Made by a program: the position numbers and the translations under genes
Shown here: positions 51,261 through 59,804 of the stretch, piece by piece
How positions within the stretch are numbered: position 1 is the stretch's first letter
Layout of the letters: each line of letters begins with the position of its first letter
Source of the DNA: Paenibacillus sp. 1_12
GTDB lineage: Bacteria; Bacillota; Bacilli; Paenibacillales; NBRC-103111
Assembly (NCBI RefSeq): GCF_900114475.1
Contig: NZ_FOTE01000009.1
Coordinates: 124,001-188,000 of the forward strand
Reading direction: 5' to 3'
Length of the DNA: 64,000 bases
The notes under the pieces: model-generated
What the model was told of the DNA's origin: nothing
The model's input: the letters and a program-made list of their open reading frames with translations, nothing else
The model's database searches: none

Positions 51261-52811
51261 TTATTCATCATGATTTATGGTTAGCAGAGATTGTAAGGCT
51301 GGGCCTTCAATCACCTTGCCGTTATAATCAAAACGTGAGCCATGGCAGGGACAATCCCAGGTCCTCTCCCCGTTGTTCCATTCAACCTCGCAGCCCATAT
51401 GGGTACAGGTCGTATCTACCAGATGTAGCTCACCACTTGCGTCTCTATAGGCACCGGCACGTTTTCCGTTGAAGAGAACAACTGAGCCTTCATCCAGACC
51501 GAGCGTATCCACCTTCCTCGACACCGATTCCAGCTTGCCTCCGATCAAATGCTTGGCCACATCAAAATTTTCTACGATCAAGTTTTTAATTCCGGGATCT
51601 GCTTTGAACCGAGAAGGCGTATACAGCTCAGTGTATGGATTCTCTTCTCCTAAGAGCTGGTCTTTCAGCAGCAACGCAGCCGCTATGCCCGTTGTCATGC
51701 CCCATTTTTTATAGCCGGTAGCTACCCATACGTTGGAATGATTTGCTGTGATGGGACCGATATAAGGAACCTTGTCCAGCGTCAGCCAATCCTGTGCAGA
51801 CCATCGGTACGGAATTTCTTGAATTCCCAAAGTCTTCTCTGCAAACTGTTCGAGTTTCTTGTAATACTCGTATGTAGCATCCCCTTGTCCGGTTTTATGC
51901 GTTTCCCCACCGATCAAAACCATCTTCTCTCCATTGATGATTACCGATCTTAAGGAGCGCTTTGGCTCGTCTACACTCAGATACATTCCACCCAGATAAT
52001 CGGTAACCGGCTTCACGGCAATAATATAAGAGCGCTCGGCGTGGAGACGTGTAAAATAGAACCCGCTGCCGTCATAGAACGGATAGTGGGAGCTGGCAAT
52101 GACATGCCGGCATGTAATCTGCTTGCCATCCATCGTCCATATTTTCAAACGATCTCCTTGCTCTACTTTCCCATCAATTCTGGTATGTTCGTATACTTTG
52201 CCCCCTGCTTTAACAAAACGGTCGAGCAACCCATTCACAAATTTCACGGGATGAAATTGCGCTTGTCCAGACAGCTTGAGGGCAGCACGGACCTCGATTG
52301 GAAGCGGAATGCTCTGGATCATTTCTCCAGGTATCCCCAGCTTCTCGTAAGCCTTACGCTCCAGCTCCAGTTTATTTGCCGATTCGGTGCTCTGGGCATA
52401 TAGATAAGTATCCTCTTCCGACCATTCACAATCGATATGCAGCTCGGCCGCCGTACGCTGAATGAACTTCATCGCCTCGTTATTGGCTTTGTAGTATAGA
52501 CGAGCTTGATCCTCACCGAAATTTGTAATTAATTCATCGTAGATAAGATCATGCTGCACGGTAATTTTGGCTGTCGTATTACCTGTTGTCCCGTGGATAA
52601 TCTGATTAGCTTCGAATAAACCCACACGATGTCCTTTTTCGGCTAACAGATAGGCAAGCGTAATACCCGTTATTCCGGCGCCTACTATGGCATAATCCAC
52701 ATCCATATTCTCGTCAAGTGGCGGGAATGAGCTCGGAGTAGCAGAATCGATCCAATACGATTGAGAAGAATCCGGGATTTTGCTTCCGGCGGTTGGGTGA
52801 TCAGCATTCAT
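51261..52811 (-). CDS. FAD-dependent oxidoreductase fused to a Rieske [2Fe-2S] domain
   Basis: The protein has 516 residues. The N-terminal domain has the dinucleotide-binding VDYAIVGAGITGITLAYLLAEKGHRVGLFEA (about 40-70), and a DAO-type oxidoreductase fold runs to about residue 400. The C-terminal part (about 430-510) is a Rieske ferredoxin domain with the ligand motifs CTHMGC and CPCHGSRF. This gene type is common in Paenibacillus and Bacillus; substrates are unknown, though amine or betaine demethylation is a plausible use of a DAO-Rieske pairing. No membrane anchor is seen. The start ATG follows AAGGAGTGA. Confidence 0.9.
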   Translation of the reverse strand: MNADHPTAGSKIPDSSQSYWIDSATPSSFPPLDENMDVDYAIVGAGITGITLAYLLAEKGHRVGLFEANQIIHGTTGNTTAKITVQHDLIYDELITNFGEDQARLYYKANNEAMKFIQRTAAELHIDCEWSEEDTYLYAQSTESANKLELERKAYEKLGIPGEMIQSIPLPIEVRAALKLSGQAQFHPVKFVNGLLDRFVKAGGKVYEHTRIDGKVEQGDRLKIWTMDGKQITCRHVIASSHYPFYDGSGFYFTRLHAERSYIIAVKPVTDYLGGMYLSVDEPKRSLRSVIINGEKMVLIGGETHKTGQGDATYEYYKKLEQFAEKTLGIQEIPYRWSAQDWLTLDKVPYIGPITANHSNVWVATGYKKWGMTTGIAAALLLKDQLLGEENPYTELYTPSRFKADPGIKNLIVENFDVAKHLIGGKLESVSRKVDTLGLDEGSVVLFNGKRAGAYRDASGELHLVDTTCTHMGCEVEWNNGERTWDCPCHGSRFDYNGKVIEGPALQSLLTINHDE

Positions 52812-53007
52812 TTGATTTCACTCCTTCATTCTGCGGTTTAGGTTCTCTTTGTTCATGATTACCACGATTGACCTGACCTAAACCAGCATGTTCCTTTCTA
52901 TAGAAGTGAAGTTCAATAGAAAAAGTCGCAATCTGGCATTCAGCTTGGGAAGCTGGTGGTTGAGTTCATGCAGTACACGTTACAGTAGCAAAAACCTTGA
53001 TTTTAAC

Positions 53008-53047
53008 AAAAAAAGGACAGGTCGAATGTGATAATTCGTCTGTCCTC
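53008..53047 (-). terminator. Terminator of the MFS exporter gene
   Basis: On the minus strand, AGGACAGACGAAT pairs with ATTCGACCTGTCCT, followed by TTTTTTT. Confidence 0.85.
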
Positions 53048-53106
53048 TGATTCTAAATTCCAATATTTTAGTACATGTCGTCACAAACAGTACTAAGCAG
53101 CTGCGT

Positions 53107-54315
53107 TTATTTTGCTGATTCCGGCTTAATCGCAAGCAGCGCGCACAACCCACCCACTCCTGCAATAGCGGCAAAGGTATAAAACAACAAGGACTCTTTA
53201 CCCAGAAGCAGAGAGGTGACCGGGGGACCAGCCGCAACGCCAATAAATCGCATGCTGCTATACAGAGAGGTAATCGTGCCGCGCTGCTTTTTGTCAATGC
53301 CCTCCGTAATTAAGGCATCCAGGCAGGGCAAAGCCGCCCCAATACCAAGTCCAGCGGCGAACAGCAAGGAGAGCAGCAGCAGCAATGCTTTGGTGGGTAC
53401 GAGCCCGCAAACGATCATAGACGCAGCCACAATAACGAGACCTATGAACGTAAACCATTTCATCCGCGGCTTGTCCTCACCGACTAACTTACCGGTCACA
53501 TAGGAAAATAAGCAGACGGCTGTCAGCGGAATTGCGAGCAGCAGTCCTTTTCGTATTCCATCAATCTGGTATTGCTCTTCAAGTATGGTGGACAGGTAAA
53601 AAAAAAAGCCAAACAAAAAAAACATACCGATCCCGCCAATGCCAAATATGGCATACAACCAACGACCCTTTTGCTGCAGAATTTGCTTGATTGAAGAGAC
53701 AAAGCTTTTTAGAGTGACCTTCTCACTTTGTTTATTGGCGGGTACCTTAATCAGAAAAGCTACAGCCAAAATGGAGATCAGACAGAAGAAGGGAATAATC
53801 AGAAAAGGCAGAAACCACACTAGCAGAGCCAGCGCAGAGCCAAGTATGGGACTAAGCACCTTCCCGAATGTATTAGAGGTCTCTACGATCCCGAGTCCGC
53901 TTGTAACCTCCTCCTCACTTTTGAACATGTCCCCCACGAGCGGAATCACGATAGGAAAAGCGCCCGCGGCTCCAATCCCCTGCACGAATCTTCCCGCCAA
54001 TATGACTGTGTAAGCTCCCATGCCACTCATTAACCAAGCACCTAGTCCGGATATACCTCCTCCGATCGCTGCGAGAATCAGGCTCGGTATTATAATTTTT
54101 TTACGCCCGAAGCGATCGGACAAATAACCGGCAATAGGAATGCATATTATCGCAATTGCTGCATACACGGTAATAATTAAACTCGATTGGACGGAGGAAA
54201 TACCGAGTTTCTTCTCCATGATGGGCAGCAGGGGGATTAGCATGGAATTGGCCAGTGTCATAATAATCGGAATGGAGGCAACGGCAGCAAGTTCGAGTTT
54301 TTTCGAATGGTTCAA
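53107..54315 (-). CDS. MFS exporter (DHA1 drug/siderophore type)
   Basis: The protein has 402 residues and twelve predicted membrane segments. Motif A is in AGYLSDRFGRKKIIIP, and motif C-like PIVIPLVGDMF and the ITSLYSSMRFIGVAAGPP region mark a DHA1-type drug/proton antiporter similar to the YmfD/Bmr group. It could export a drug or a metabolite such as a siderophore; neither is proven. It starts at a TTG (54315) preceded by AAAGGCGGA. It is a single-gene unit with its own terminator, divergent from the small frame at 54343. Confidence 0.83.
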   Translation of the reverse strand: MNHSKKLELAAVASIPIIMTLANSMLIPLLPIMEKKLGISSVQSSLIITVYAAIAIICIPIAGYLSDRFGRKKIIIPSLILAAIGGGISGLGAWLMSGMGAYTVILAGRFVQGIGAAGAFPIVIPLVGDMFKSEEEVTSGLGIVETSNTFGKVLSPILGSALALLVWFLPFLIIPFFCLISILAVAFLIKVPANKQSEKVTLKSFVSSIKQILQQKGRWLYAIFGIGGIGMFFLFGFFFYLSTILEEQYQIDGIRKGLLLAIPLTAVCLFSYVTGKLVGEDKPRMKWFTFIGLVIVAASMIVCGLVPTKALLLLLSLLFAAGLGIGAALPCLDALITEGIDKKQRGTITSLYSSMRFIGVAAGPPVTSLLLGKESLLFYTFAAIAGVGGLCALLAIKPESAK

Positions 54316-54342
54316 ATGGATTCCGCCTTTTCGATTGATCTC

Positions 54343-54561
54343 ATGTTTCCGATAGGGTCAATCGGCTTTGCTTATCTTCAAGCAAATCATCCGGAAATAT
54401 ACATAACCATAGGATCCGTCTGCACGTTCTTCATACTAAATAACCTTTTGATTATTTCCTATAAGAAAATCATTCAAAAGGTTACAGGTTATACAGGATT
54501 AGGGCTGTTTATCATTTGGATCGTTAATCGTTTCATTCATTCAGTATCGCCCAGAGGATGA
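54343..54561 (+). other. Possible small membrane protein or remnant, unsupported start
   Basis: A 72-residue frame reads MFPIGSIGFAYLQANHPE... with two hydrophobic stretches (IYITIGSVCTFFILNNLLII and YTGLGLFIIWIVNRFI). Composition looks protein-like, but no ribosome site precedes the ATG. It may be a remnant or chance. Confidence 0.25.
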
Positions 54562-54725
54562 TAGCGGAGTGGTTTCGGTGCCCATCGACCATTTCCTTGT
54601 TGACTTTCGAACTGGTTTTTACATTTGTCCGTTTCAGTATAAAGATTAACAGCTTCAATGCATTCAAAGCGGACATGCGCAGGTGGTAAGATACAACTAT
54701 CAAAACCAAACAAGAGGTGATCGAC

Positions 54726-55592
54726 ATGGAAACTGTACCCGCGCTTTATAATTACGCAACAGAGGACGAAGTCGCGCTCGCTGAACGCATCAATGCCACC
54801 ATGTACCGCTATGACAATCCAGCCACGAATCATATTGATTCGCTTGCTAATGTAACCGAGGCCGACATTGCCGATTTCTGGCGACAAGGTTATATGGTTG
54901 TTGATAACGTTTTCACACAGGAAGAAGTCAATACGTCGCTCGAAGCGATCATGGACATTATTATGGAGCGTGTTAAGGGACCCCAGCTGCAGTTCGTCAA
55001 GCCGCGTGATCAACTGAAAAATGATTTTGAGAAGGAACTGGCGATTCGCAAAATCGAACGTTTTGTCGAGCATGATCCACGGCTGCATTACCTTGCCTAT
55101 CATGAAGGCATGTTGCAACTGCTGGGTAGTTTGTTCACTGACACCCCTAAGCTTGTGCAGCAGCAGGGGATATTGAAACCGCCGTATGGAGGTGCCGAGA
55201 AGCCATGGCATCAAGATATGGCCTATGGCAATCTGACCTATGAGAAACCGGTCATTGGCGTATGGATTGCGCTAGACCCTGCCGAAGCAGACAACGGCTG
55301 TATGCACGTGATCCCGCGCTCTCATATGGAAGGTCCGGTACCCCATTATGCCGTCCGTGATTGGCAGGTGTGCGACACCAGCGTTCGAGTCGAGCAGGAT
55401 GTCATTGTTCCACTTGCACCAGGAGGCGTTCTTATATTCCATGGGATGACGCTTCACGGTACTCCGCCTAACTTCTCGGAGAAACGCAGACGCTCCGTGC
55501 AATTTCATTATGCGCCTGAAGCAGCCGTTAAGATGTCTCCGAAGGAATACAAGCGCTGGTTTACGAATGAGATGACAAAAGCCGAGTGTTAA
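54726..55592 (+). CDS. Phytanoyl-CoA dioxygenase (PhyH)-like Fe(II)/2-oxoglutarate enzyme
   Basis: The protein has 288 residues from the ATG at 54726, preceded by AGAGGTGATC. The metal-binding HxD is in PWHQDMAYG (about 160), the distal His in FHGMTLHGTPPN (about 238), and the 2-oxoglutarate Arg in SEKRRRSVQFHYAPE. These enzymes hydroxylate an aliphatic substrate using oxygen and 2-oxoglutarate. Bacterial members often sit next to AraC regulators, as here, and act on small polar compounds such as ectoine or sugar derivatives. Substrate unknown. A bidirectional-looking terminator follows. Confidence 0.87.
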   Translation: METVPALYNYATEDEVALAERINATMYRYDNPATNHIDSLANVTEADIADFWRQGYMVVDNVFTQEEVNTSLEAIMDIIMERVKGPQLQFVKPRDQLKNDFEKELAIRKIERFVEHDPRLHYLAYHEGMLQLLGSLFTDTPKLVQQQGILKPPYGGAEKPWHQDMAYGNLTYEKPVIGVWIALDPAEADNGCMHVIPRSHMEGPVPHYAVRDWQVCDTSVRVEQDVIVPLAPGGVLIFHGMTLHGTPPNFSEKRRRSVQFHYAPEAAVKMSPKEYKRWFTNEMTKAEC

Positions 55593-55605
55593 GTAGATTC
55601 TACTT

Positions 55606-55655
55606 CAAAGCCTCCAAAATCACACTATAGACGTGGTTTTGAAGGCTTTTTTTGA
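55606..55655 (+). terminator. Terminator of the PhyH-like gene
   Basis: AAAGCCTCCAAAATCAC pairs with GTGGTTTTGAAGGCTTT, followed by TTTTT. Confidence 0.85.
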
Positions 55656-55756
55656 TGTAATCTTAAATCGTCGCCATCTCCCTGCAGCTCGGCATTTCGT
55701 CCGGAAAGACTTGTGACGCGACCTGCTATAAGCAGCCATTTCCCCATCAATTTTGC

Positions 55757-55762
55757 TATAAT
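55757..55762 (+). promoter_or_regulatory. Extended -10 box upstream of the AraC regulator
   Basis: TTGCTATAAT includes TGN plus a perfect TATAAT about 20-50 bp before the candidate starts. The -35 element is weak. Confidence 0.45.
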
Positions 55763-55811
55763 AGATATAGAGTGATTAACAATGAACCTTGGACGGGATG
55801 GCGGAGCTTCC

Positions 55812-56657
55812 ATGGATATCCATAAACTTCAAGCACAAATTATTTTCACCCCATCTGGCAATAGCGGTAAAGCTCGCTGTGAGGAAGGCTGGAACTGGAA
55901 CCCGCCGCCTTTGCCTGATTTCGATTTATGGTATGCGCTCTCAGGAAGAGGCGAAATGCACATACAAGGACAAGCGTATCCAATTCGCAAAGGCAGCTGC
56001 TTTCTCGTTCGTCCCGGCGACAGTCCCCAGGCGACGCAGCTATCCGAAGATCGGCTGCAGGTGATTTTTATTCATTTTCAAGCTGAATACTCTAATGTGG
56101 GTGATGCGAGCCATGCATATATACCAGAACGGCATACCGTTATAACGGAAACGTATGCTTTTGAAACGATGCTGAATCGGATTATGGAGCTGGAAGAACG
56201 TCAATTCGCGTGGAAAGAATTAGAGTTTGATCTGATTATGAAACAGCTATGGTTTCAACTGCTCCGTCAACAAGCGAATGTACCGGAAACACGAATAAGG
56301 GAGGATAAACATGGACAACTGATTTCGCGAGTCGTTGCCCTTATCAAGGATGTGCCCGGTTACCGGATCACTCATCAAGAGCTGGCTGACCAAGTCAGCA
56401 TGTCCCCTGAATATTTGAACAAGTTGTTTAAGCGAAATATGGGGATGTCCTTGAAGCATTACATGACCGAGGCACGGTTGGAGCGGGCGCTCCACCTGCT
56501 GCAGGAAACGTCGATGAATGTGTCTCAGGTCGCGGAGGCGCTCGGCTACGGCAACATTTATTTGTTCAGCCGACAGTTTAAAGAGCAGTTTGGCCGTCCT
56601 CCCTCCGACTTCAAGTTTAAAGGAGTCGCCTCGAAGCCGCACGGAGGAAAGGAATAA
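55812..56657 (+). CDS. AraC-family transcriptional regulator
   Basis: The protein has about 281 residues. The N-terminal half is a cupin-type sensing domain (IYPIRKGSCFLVRPGDSPQATQ is typical). The C-terminal domain has two helix-turn-helix units: ITHQELADQVSMSPEYLNKLFKRNMGMSLKHYM and MNVSQVAEALGYGNIYLFSRQFKEQFGRPPSDF. I favour the ATG at 55812 with GGAG five bases upstream; the ATG at 55782 is an alternative. It is separated from the PhyH-like gene by a terminator but probably regulates it or a sugar pathway. The effector is likely a sugar. Confidence 0.88.
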   Translation: MDIHKLQAQIIFTPSGNSGKARCEEGWNWNPPPLPDFDLWYALSGRGEMHIQGQAYPIRKGSCFLVRPGDSPQATQLSEDRLQVIFIHFQAEYSNVGDASHAYIPERHTVITETYAFETMLNRIMELEERQFAWKELEFDLIMKQLWFQLLRQQANVPETRIREDKHGQLISRVVALIKDVPGYRITHQELADQVSMSPEYLNKLFKRNMGMSLKHYMTEARLERALHLLQETSMNVSQVAEALGYGNIYLFSRQFKEQFGRPPSDFKFKGVASKPHGGKE

Positions 56658-56664
56658 TGAAGGG

Positions 56665-56909
56665 CTATTCATGTTTCTTCAGCTTCCAGTCCTTGTAGGC
56701 TTGAATCAAAAAACCTGACAACGACAGCACACCACCAACACCTAGAAACACGAACGTGCGGATAGAGGCAAAATGAAACTGGCCGTCACCAACCGGTCCA
56801 ACCCGATTCGTTGTAAAGTAATAGTACCCTGCAATACTCGATATGACCGAACCTACTATGAGCAGCGAAGACAGAATTAGCCGAACAGCACACTTTTTCT
56901 CATTATCAT
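56665..56909 (-). pseudogene. Small two-segment membrane protein with a frameshift
   Basis: A ribosome site and ATG (56909) start MIMRKSVLFG and then stop. In the next frame a clean membrane protein continues: LILSSLLIVGSVISSIAGYYYF...FASIRTFVFLGVGGVLSLSGFLIQAYKDWKLKKHE, ending at 56665. One inserted or deleted base near 56878 would join the two parts into an approximately 80-residue protein. It may be a real mutation, programmed shift or sequence error. Confidence 0.55.
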
Positions 56910-57003
56910 CTACCTGCTTTTACTAGTATGATAGTATCGATCTTGTCCATCGTTCCCCTCTTGAACTCGTTCTCGCACAGGCAGAGACTTATTAACCGAA
57001 ATT

Positions 57004-57723
57004 TCAGGCGAGAGCCTTGAATGTGCGGTATGTGTCGGTATCGGTAATCTCCAACCCATTCAGCTGCATGCCGAACGCACAGCCGCCGTCTACACCAATC
57101 TTGTCGCCGCCAAACCATATATCCGGCGTTCCTTGCAGATCGACCGTTTTCGTATGTCCAAATACAACAACTTGATTGACAACCGTTTTGTTTTTGTAAA
57201 AGGGTTCCTTGATATACATAAATTCTCTAGTTGGCTGCTCCCGCCAATCCACATATTTGGGGTCAAGTCCGGCATGAACAAAAATATGAGCAGCAGTCTC
57301 GTGATAATAAGGCAAGCTGTTAAGGAATGCAATATGAGCTGCATACTCATTGCGAACAAGCTGCTTGAACGCTTCGAGCTCTTCATGAATCATGGCATAC
57401 TCGATGGTGTCTATATTCAAATAGCTCATCATCGTCTGTTTGCCGCCATGGTCAATAAATTTGGAGCTGATCAGATGATCGTCAGTACGGACGATATCGA
57501 TGAAACGCTGATCGTGGTTTCCCCGCAAGGCGATAACCCCATCTTCCTGTACCATCTTCCTAATCTGTTCCACTACCTCTTTGCTGTGAGGACCCCGATC
57601 CACATAGTCCCCAAGCAAAATTAATTGGTCCACCTTGGGCTGGTAGTTCATCAGATCCAAAAGCTGATTAAATGGCTCGTAGCATCCATGAATATCGCTG
57701 ATCACCAGTGTTCGTTGCATCAT
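57004..57723 (-). CDS. Serine/threonine-type metallophosphatase (PrpE/ApaH-like)
   Basis: The protein has 239 residues. All PPP-family metal motifs are present: ISDIHGCYEPF (GDxHG), LLGDYVDRGPHS (GDxxDRG), LRGNHDQRF (GNHE), FVHAGLDP and FGHTKT. It resembles PrpE, a protein phosphatase and diadenosine tetraphosphatase of Bacillus that acts in spore germination. Cytoplasmic. The start ATG lies after GAGAGGAGC. Monocistronic. Confidence 0.9.
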   Translation of the reverse strand: MMQRTLVISDIHGCYEPFNQLLDLMNYQPKVDQLILLGDYVDRGPHSKEVVEQIRKMVQEDGVIALRGNHDQRFIDIVRTDDHLISSKFIDHGGKQTMMSYLNIDTIEYAMIHEELEAFKQLVRNEYAAHIAFLNSLPYYHETAAHIFVHAGLDPKYVDWREQPTREFMYIKEPFYKNKTVVNQVVVFGHTKTVDLQGTPDIWFGGDKIGVDGGCAFGMQLNGLEITDTDTYRTFKALA

Positions 57724-57778
57724 GGGTTCGCTCCTCTCATCCGACCGTCAATGTAGCCCCTGCAGGCAGCTTATATCG

Positions 57779-58765
57779 CTAAACCCTCTTCTTCCTGCGA
57801 AGCAGCAAATACAGGAAATACGGTGCTCCAATCAAAGATATCATAATCCCGACCGGAATTTCTACAGGAGGCATAATAATGCGTCCGACCGTATCGGCCG
57901 CGCTCACCAATACAGCCCCAAGCACGGCAGAGACCGGCAAGACGTACCGAAAATTCGAACCTACCAATAGCCGAGCCAGATGAGGGATAATCAATCCGAT
58001 AAAGCCGATAGCCCCAGCGACGGCAACTACACTTGCCGCCAAAGCTACAGCAACGGCTATCAAGAACAGCCGTGCAGTTTCGATACGCATACCTAAACCG
58101 CGAACAGTCTCTTCACTTAGCAGCAAAGTGTTCAAATGGCGGCTGCTTAACAGCGCCAATATCACGCCAATGACCGTCCACGGCCATATTATTTCCACGT
58201 GCTCCCAGGAACGAGCATACAGACTTCCTTTTAGCCAGATCAGCGCCTGAGCCGCTGACGGGGCAAATTTGACGACAAGCAGCGTTATCAAAGCATGCAG
58301 ACCGCCGCTAACGGCTACTCCGCAGAGGATGAGGCGTTCTGGACGAATCCCCTTTTTATAAGCTAAGCCGTACACTAACAAACTGGCACAGACAGCCCCC
58401 GTAAAAGCGAACAGCGGCAAGGAAGCAGCCGAATAATTCGGAACAGCTAAAATCATCAGCACGGTTACAAGACCACCACCCGCTGTAATCCCCATTAAAT
58501 CCGGTGCTGCCAACGGATTCCGTGCGACTCCTTGCAGGATTGACCCGGACAATGACATATTGATACCGATCAGCATCGCAATGAGCAGTCGGGGCATCCG
58601 ATAATCGTATACAATCCCAGTATGTGCTACAAGTTCCTCCACTAACTGCTCGAATGGAATTTCTACCGCACCAAGACGTAAAGATAATACAGCAAAGATC
58701 AGCAGGAGCAAGCAGCCCACGATCATTGTGATTATAAATCTCCGCATAGGATTCAGCTTCAGCAT
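57779..58765 (-). CDS. Siderophore ABC transporter permease (FeuC-like, FecCD family)
   Basis: The protein has 328 residues and about nine or ten membrane segments. It has the FecCD patterns GSILQGVARNPLAAPDLMGITAGGGLV, LAASVVAVAGAIGFIGLIIPHLARLLVGSNFRYVLP and GRIIMPPVEIPVGIMISLIGAPYFLYLLLRRK. It forms the inner-membrane channel with the preceding permease. Its start directly abuts the stop of that gene (TAA-ATG). It is the last gene of the Fur-controlled operon. No ATPase is encoded, so a shared YusV/FhuC-type ATPase is needed. Confidence 0.9.
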   Translation of the reverse strand: MLKLNPMRRFIITMIVGCLLLLIFAVLSLRLGAVEIPFEQLVEELVAHTGIVYDYRMPRLLIAMLIGINMSLSGSILQGVARNPLAAPDLMGITAGGGLVTVLMILAVPNYSAASLPLFAFTGAVCASLLVYGLAYKKGIRPERLILCGVAVSGGLHALITLLVVKFAPSAAQALIWLKGSLYARSWEHVEIIWPWTVIGVILALLSSRHLNTLLLSEETVRGLGMRIETARLFLIAVAVALAASVVAVAGAIGFIGLIIPHLARLLVGSNFRYVLPVSAVLGAVLVSAADTVGRIIMPPVEIPVGIMISLIGAPYFLYLLLRRKKRV

Positions 58766-59785
58766 TTAACCCTCCTCCCTTTTGCGGCGCATCAAATACA
58801 GAAAAAACGGGGTACCCAGCAGCGCCGTAATAATGCCAACCGGTGTATCGGTAGGGTACAGTATCCACTGCCCAGCGGTGTCAGCCACCAGCAGCAGATA
58901 AGCGCCTGTTAGCGCCGAGATCGGGATTAATATGCGATAATCCGTTCCTACCCACGCCCTGACGATATGAGGTATCATCAAACCGACGAATCCTATCGGC
59001 CCGCACAAGGCTACCGCTCCCCCGACAAGCACAATAACAAGAATAAATGCCGCACGGCGCACCCAGACAATATGCTGTCCAAGCCCTCGGGCAGCATCCT
59101 CCCCGAGCACGAATATATTAAATTGATTGGCCAGAAATAGACTGGCGATCATAGCCGGAATGATGCTAATACCGCTTAACTGTACATCCGTCCAGTTCGT
59201 CCCCGACAGCTTGCCCGCCATCCAATACAAAATTTCCGACAAGCGGTCATCATGCAAAATAATAAGTCCTGTCGTTAACGCGCCCATGAACAACGAGACG
59301 GACACTCCTGCCAGCAGCAGACGTATAGCCGTGTAGCCGGAAACCTGTGACAAGCCATATACGATGCTGCCACCTACGGCTGCACCCAAGAAGGCCGCTA
59401 TCAGAATCGTAATGGTTACATCCTTCAAGCCAAACCAGGCTAGGGACGCCACGACAAAAAACACAGCCCCCTGATTAATCCCCATAATCTCAGGGTCTGA
59501 CAATGGATTTCGGGTTATGCCTTGCAGCAGACACCCGGCAACAGCAAGCCCGCCCCCCACAATGACTGCCAGCACGGCACGCGGCAGTCTGACATACCAA
59601 ACCTTATATACCAGCAGATTGGTCGGCTCCAGACTCATCAATTCTGAGAGATTATGCCAACCCAATCCTTTGACACCTGCTGTGAGCGCAATCACGCCAA
59701 CAGCCAGCATCAGGGTCATTAATCCGATACACAGAAAAGGGACAGACATTGTCCGTCCCTTCATGCTAGATTGCAGCCGATTCAC
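58766..59785 (-). CDS. Siderophore ABC transporter permease (FeuB-like, FecCD family)
   Basis: The protein has 339 residues and about nine or ten membrane segments. Patterns are GCLLQGITRNPLSDPEIMGINQGAVFF, VALCGPIGFVGLMIPHIVRAWVGTDYRILIPISALTGAYLL and YPTDTPVGIITALLGTPFFLYLMRR. It pairs with the next permease. It lies 19 bp downstream of the binding-protein gene. The organisation binding protein, permease, permease matches feuABC of B. subtilis. The start ATG is supported by a nearby GGGGGTAGTTC sequence only weakly. Confidence 0.9.
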   Translation of the reverse strand: MNRLQSSMKGRTMSVPFLCIGLMTLMLAVGVIALTAGVKGLGWHNLSELMSLEPTNLLVYKVWYVRLPRAVLAVIVGGGLAVAGCLLQGITRNPLSDPEIMGINQGAVFFVVASLAWFGLKDVTITILIAAFLGAAVGGSIVYGLSQVSGYTAIRLLLAGVSVSLFMGALTTGLIILHDDRLSEILYWMAGKLSGTNWTDVQLSGISIIPAMIASLFLANQFNIFVLGEDAARGLGQHIVWVRRAAFILVIVLVGGAVALCGPIGFVGLMIPHIVRAWVGTDYRILIPISALTGAYLLLVADTAGQWILYPTDTPVGIITALLGTPFFLYLMRRKREEG

Positions 59786-59804
59786 AGTGAACTACCCCCT
59801 GATC

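Noticed and set aside
54537-55214. 225-residue frame on the minus strand
   Set aside because: It lies wholly opposite the well-supported PhyH-like gene, and its product has no recognisable family.
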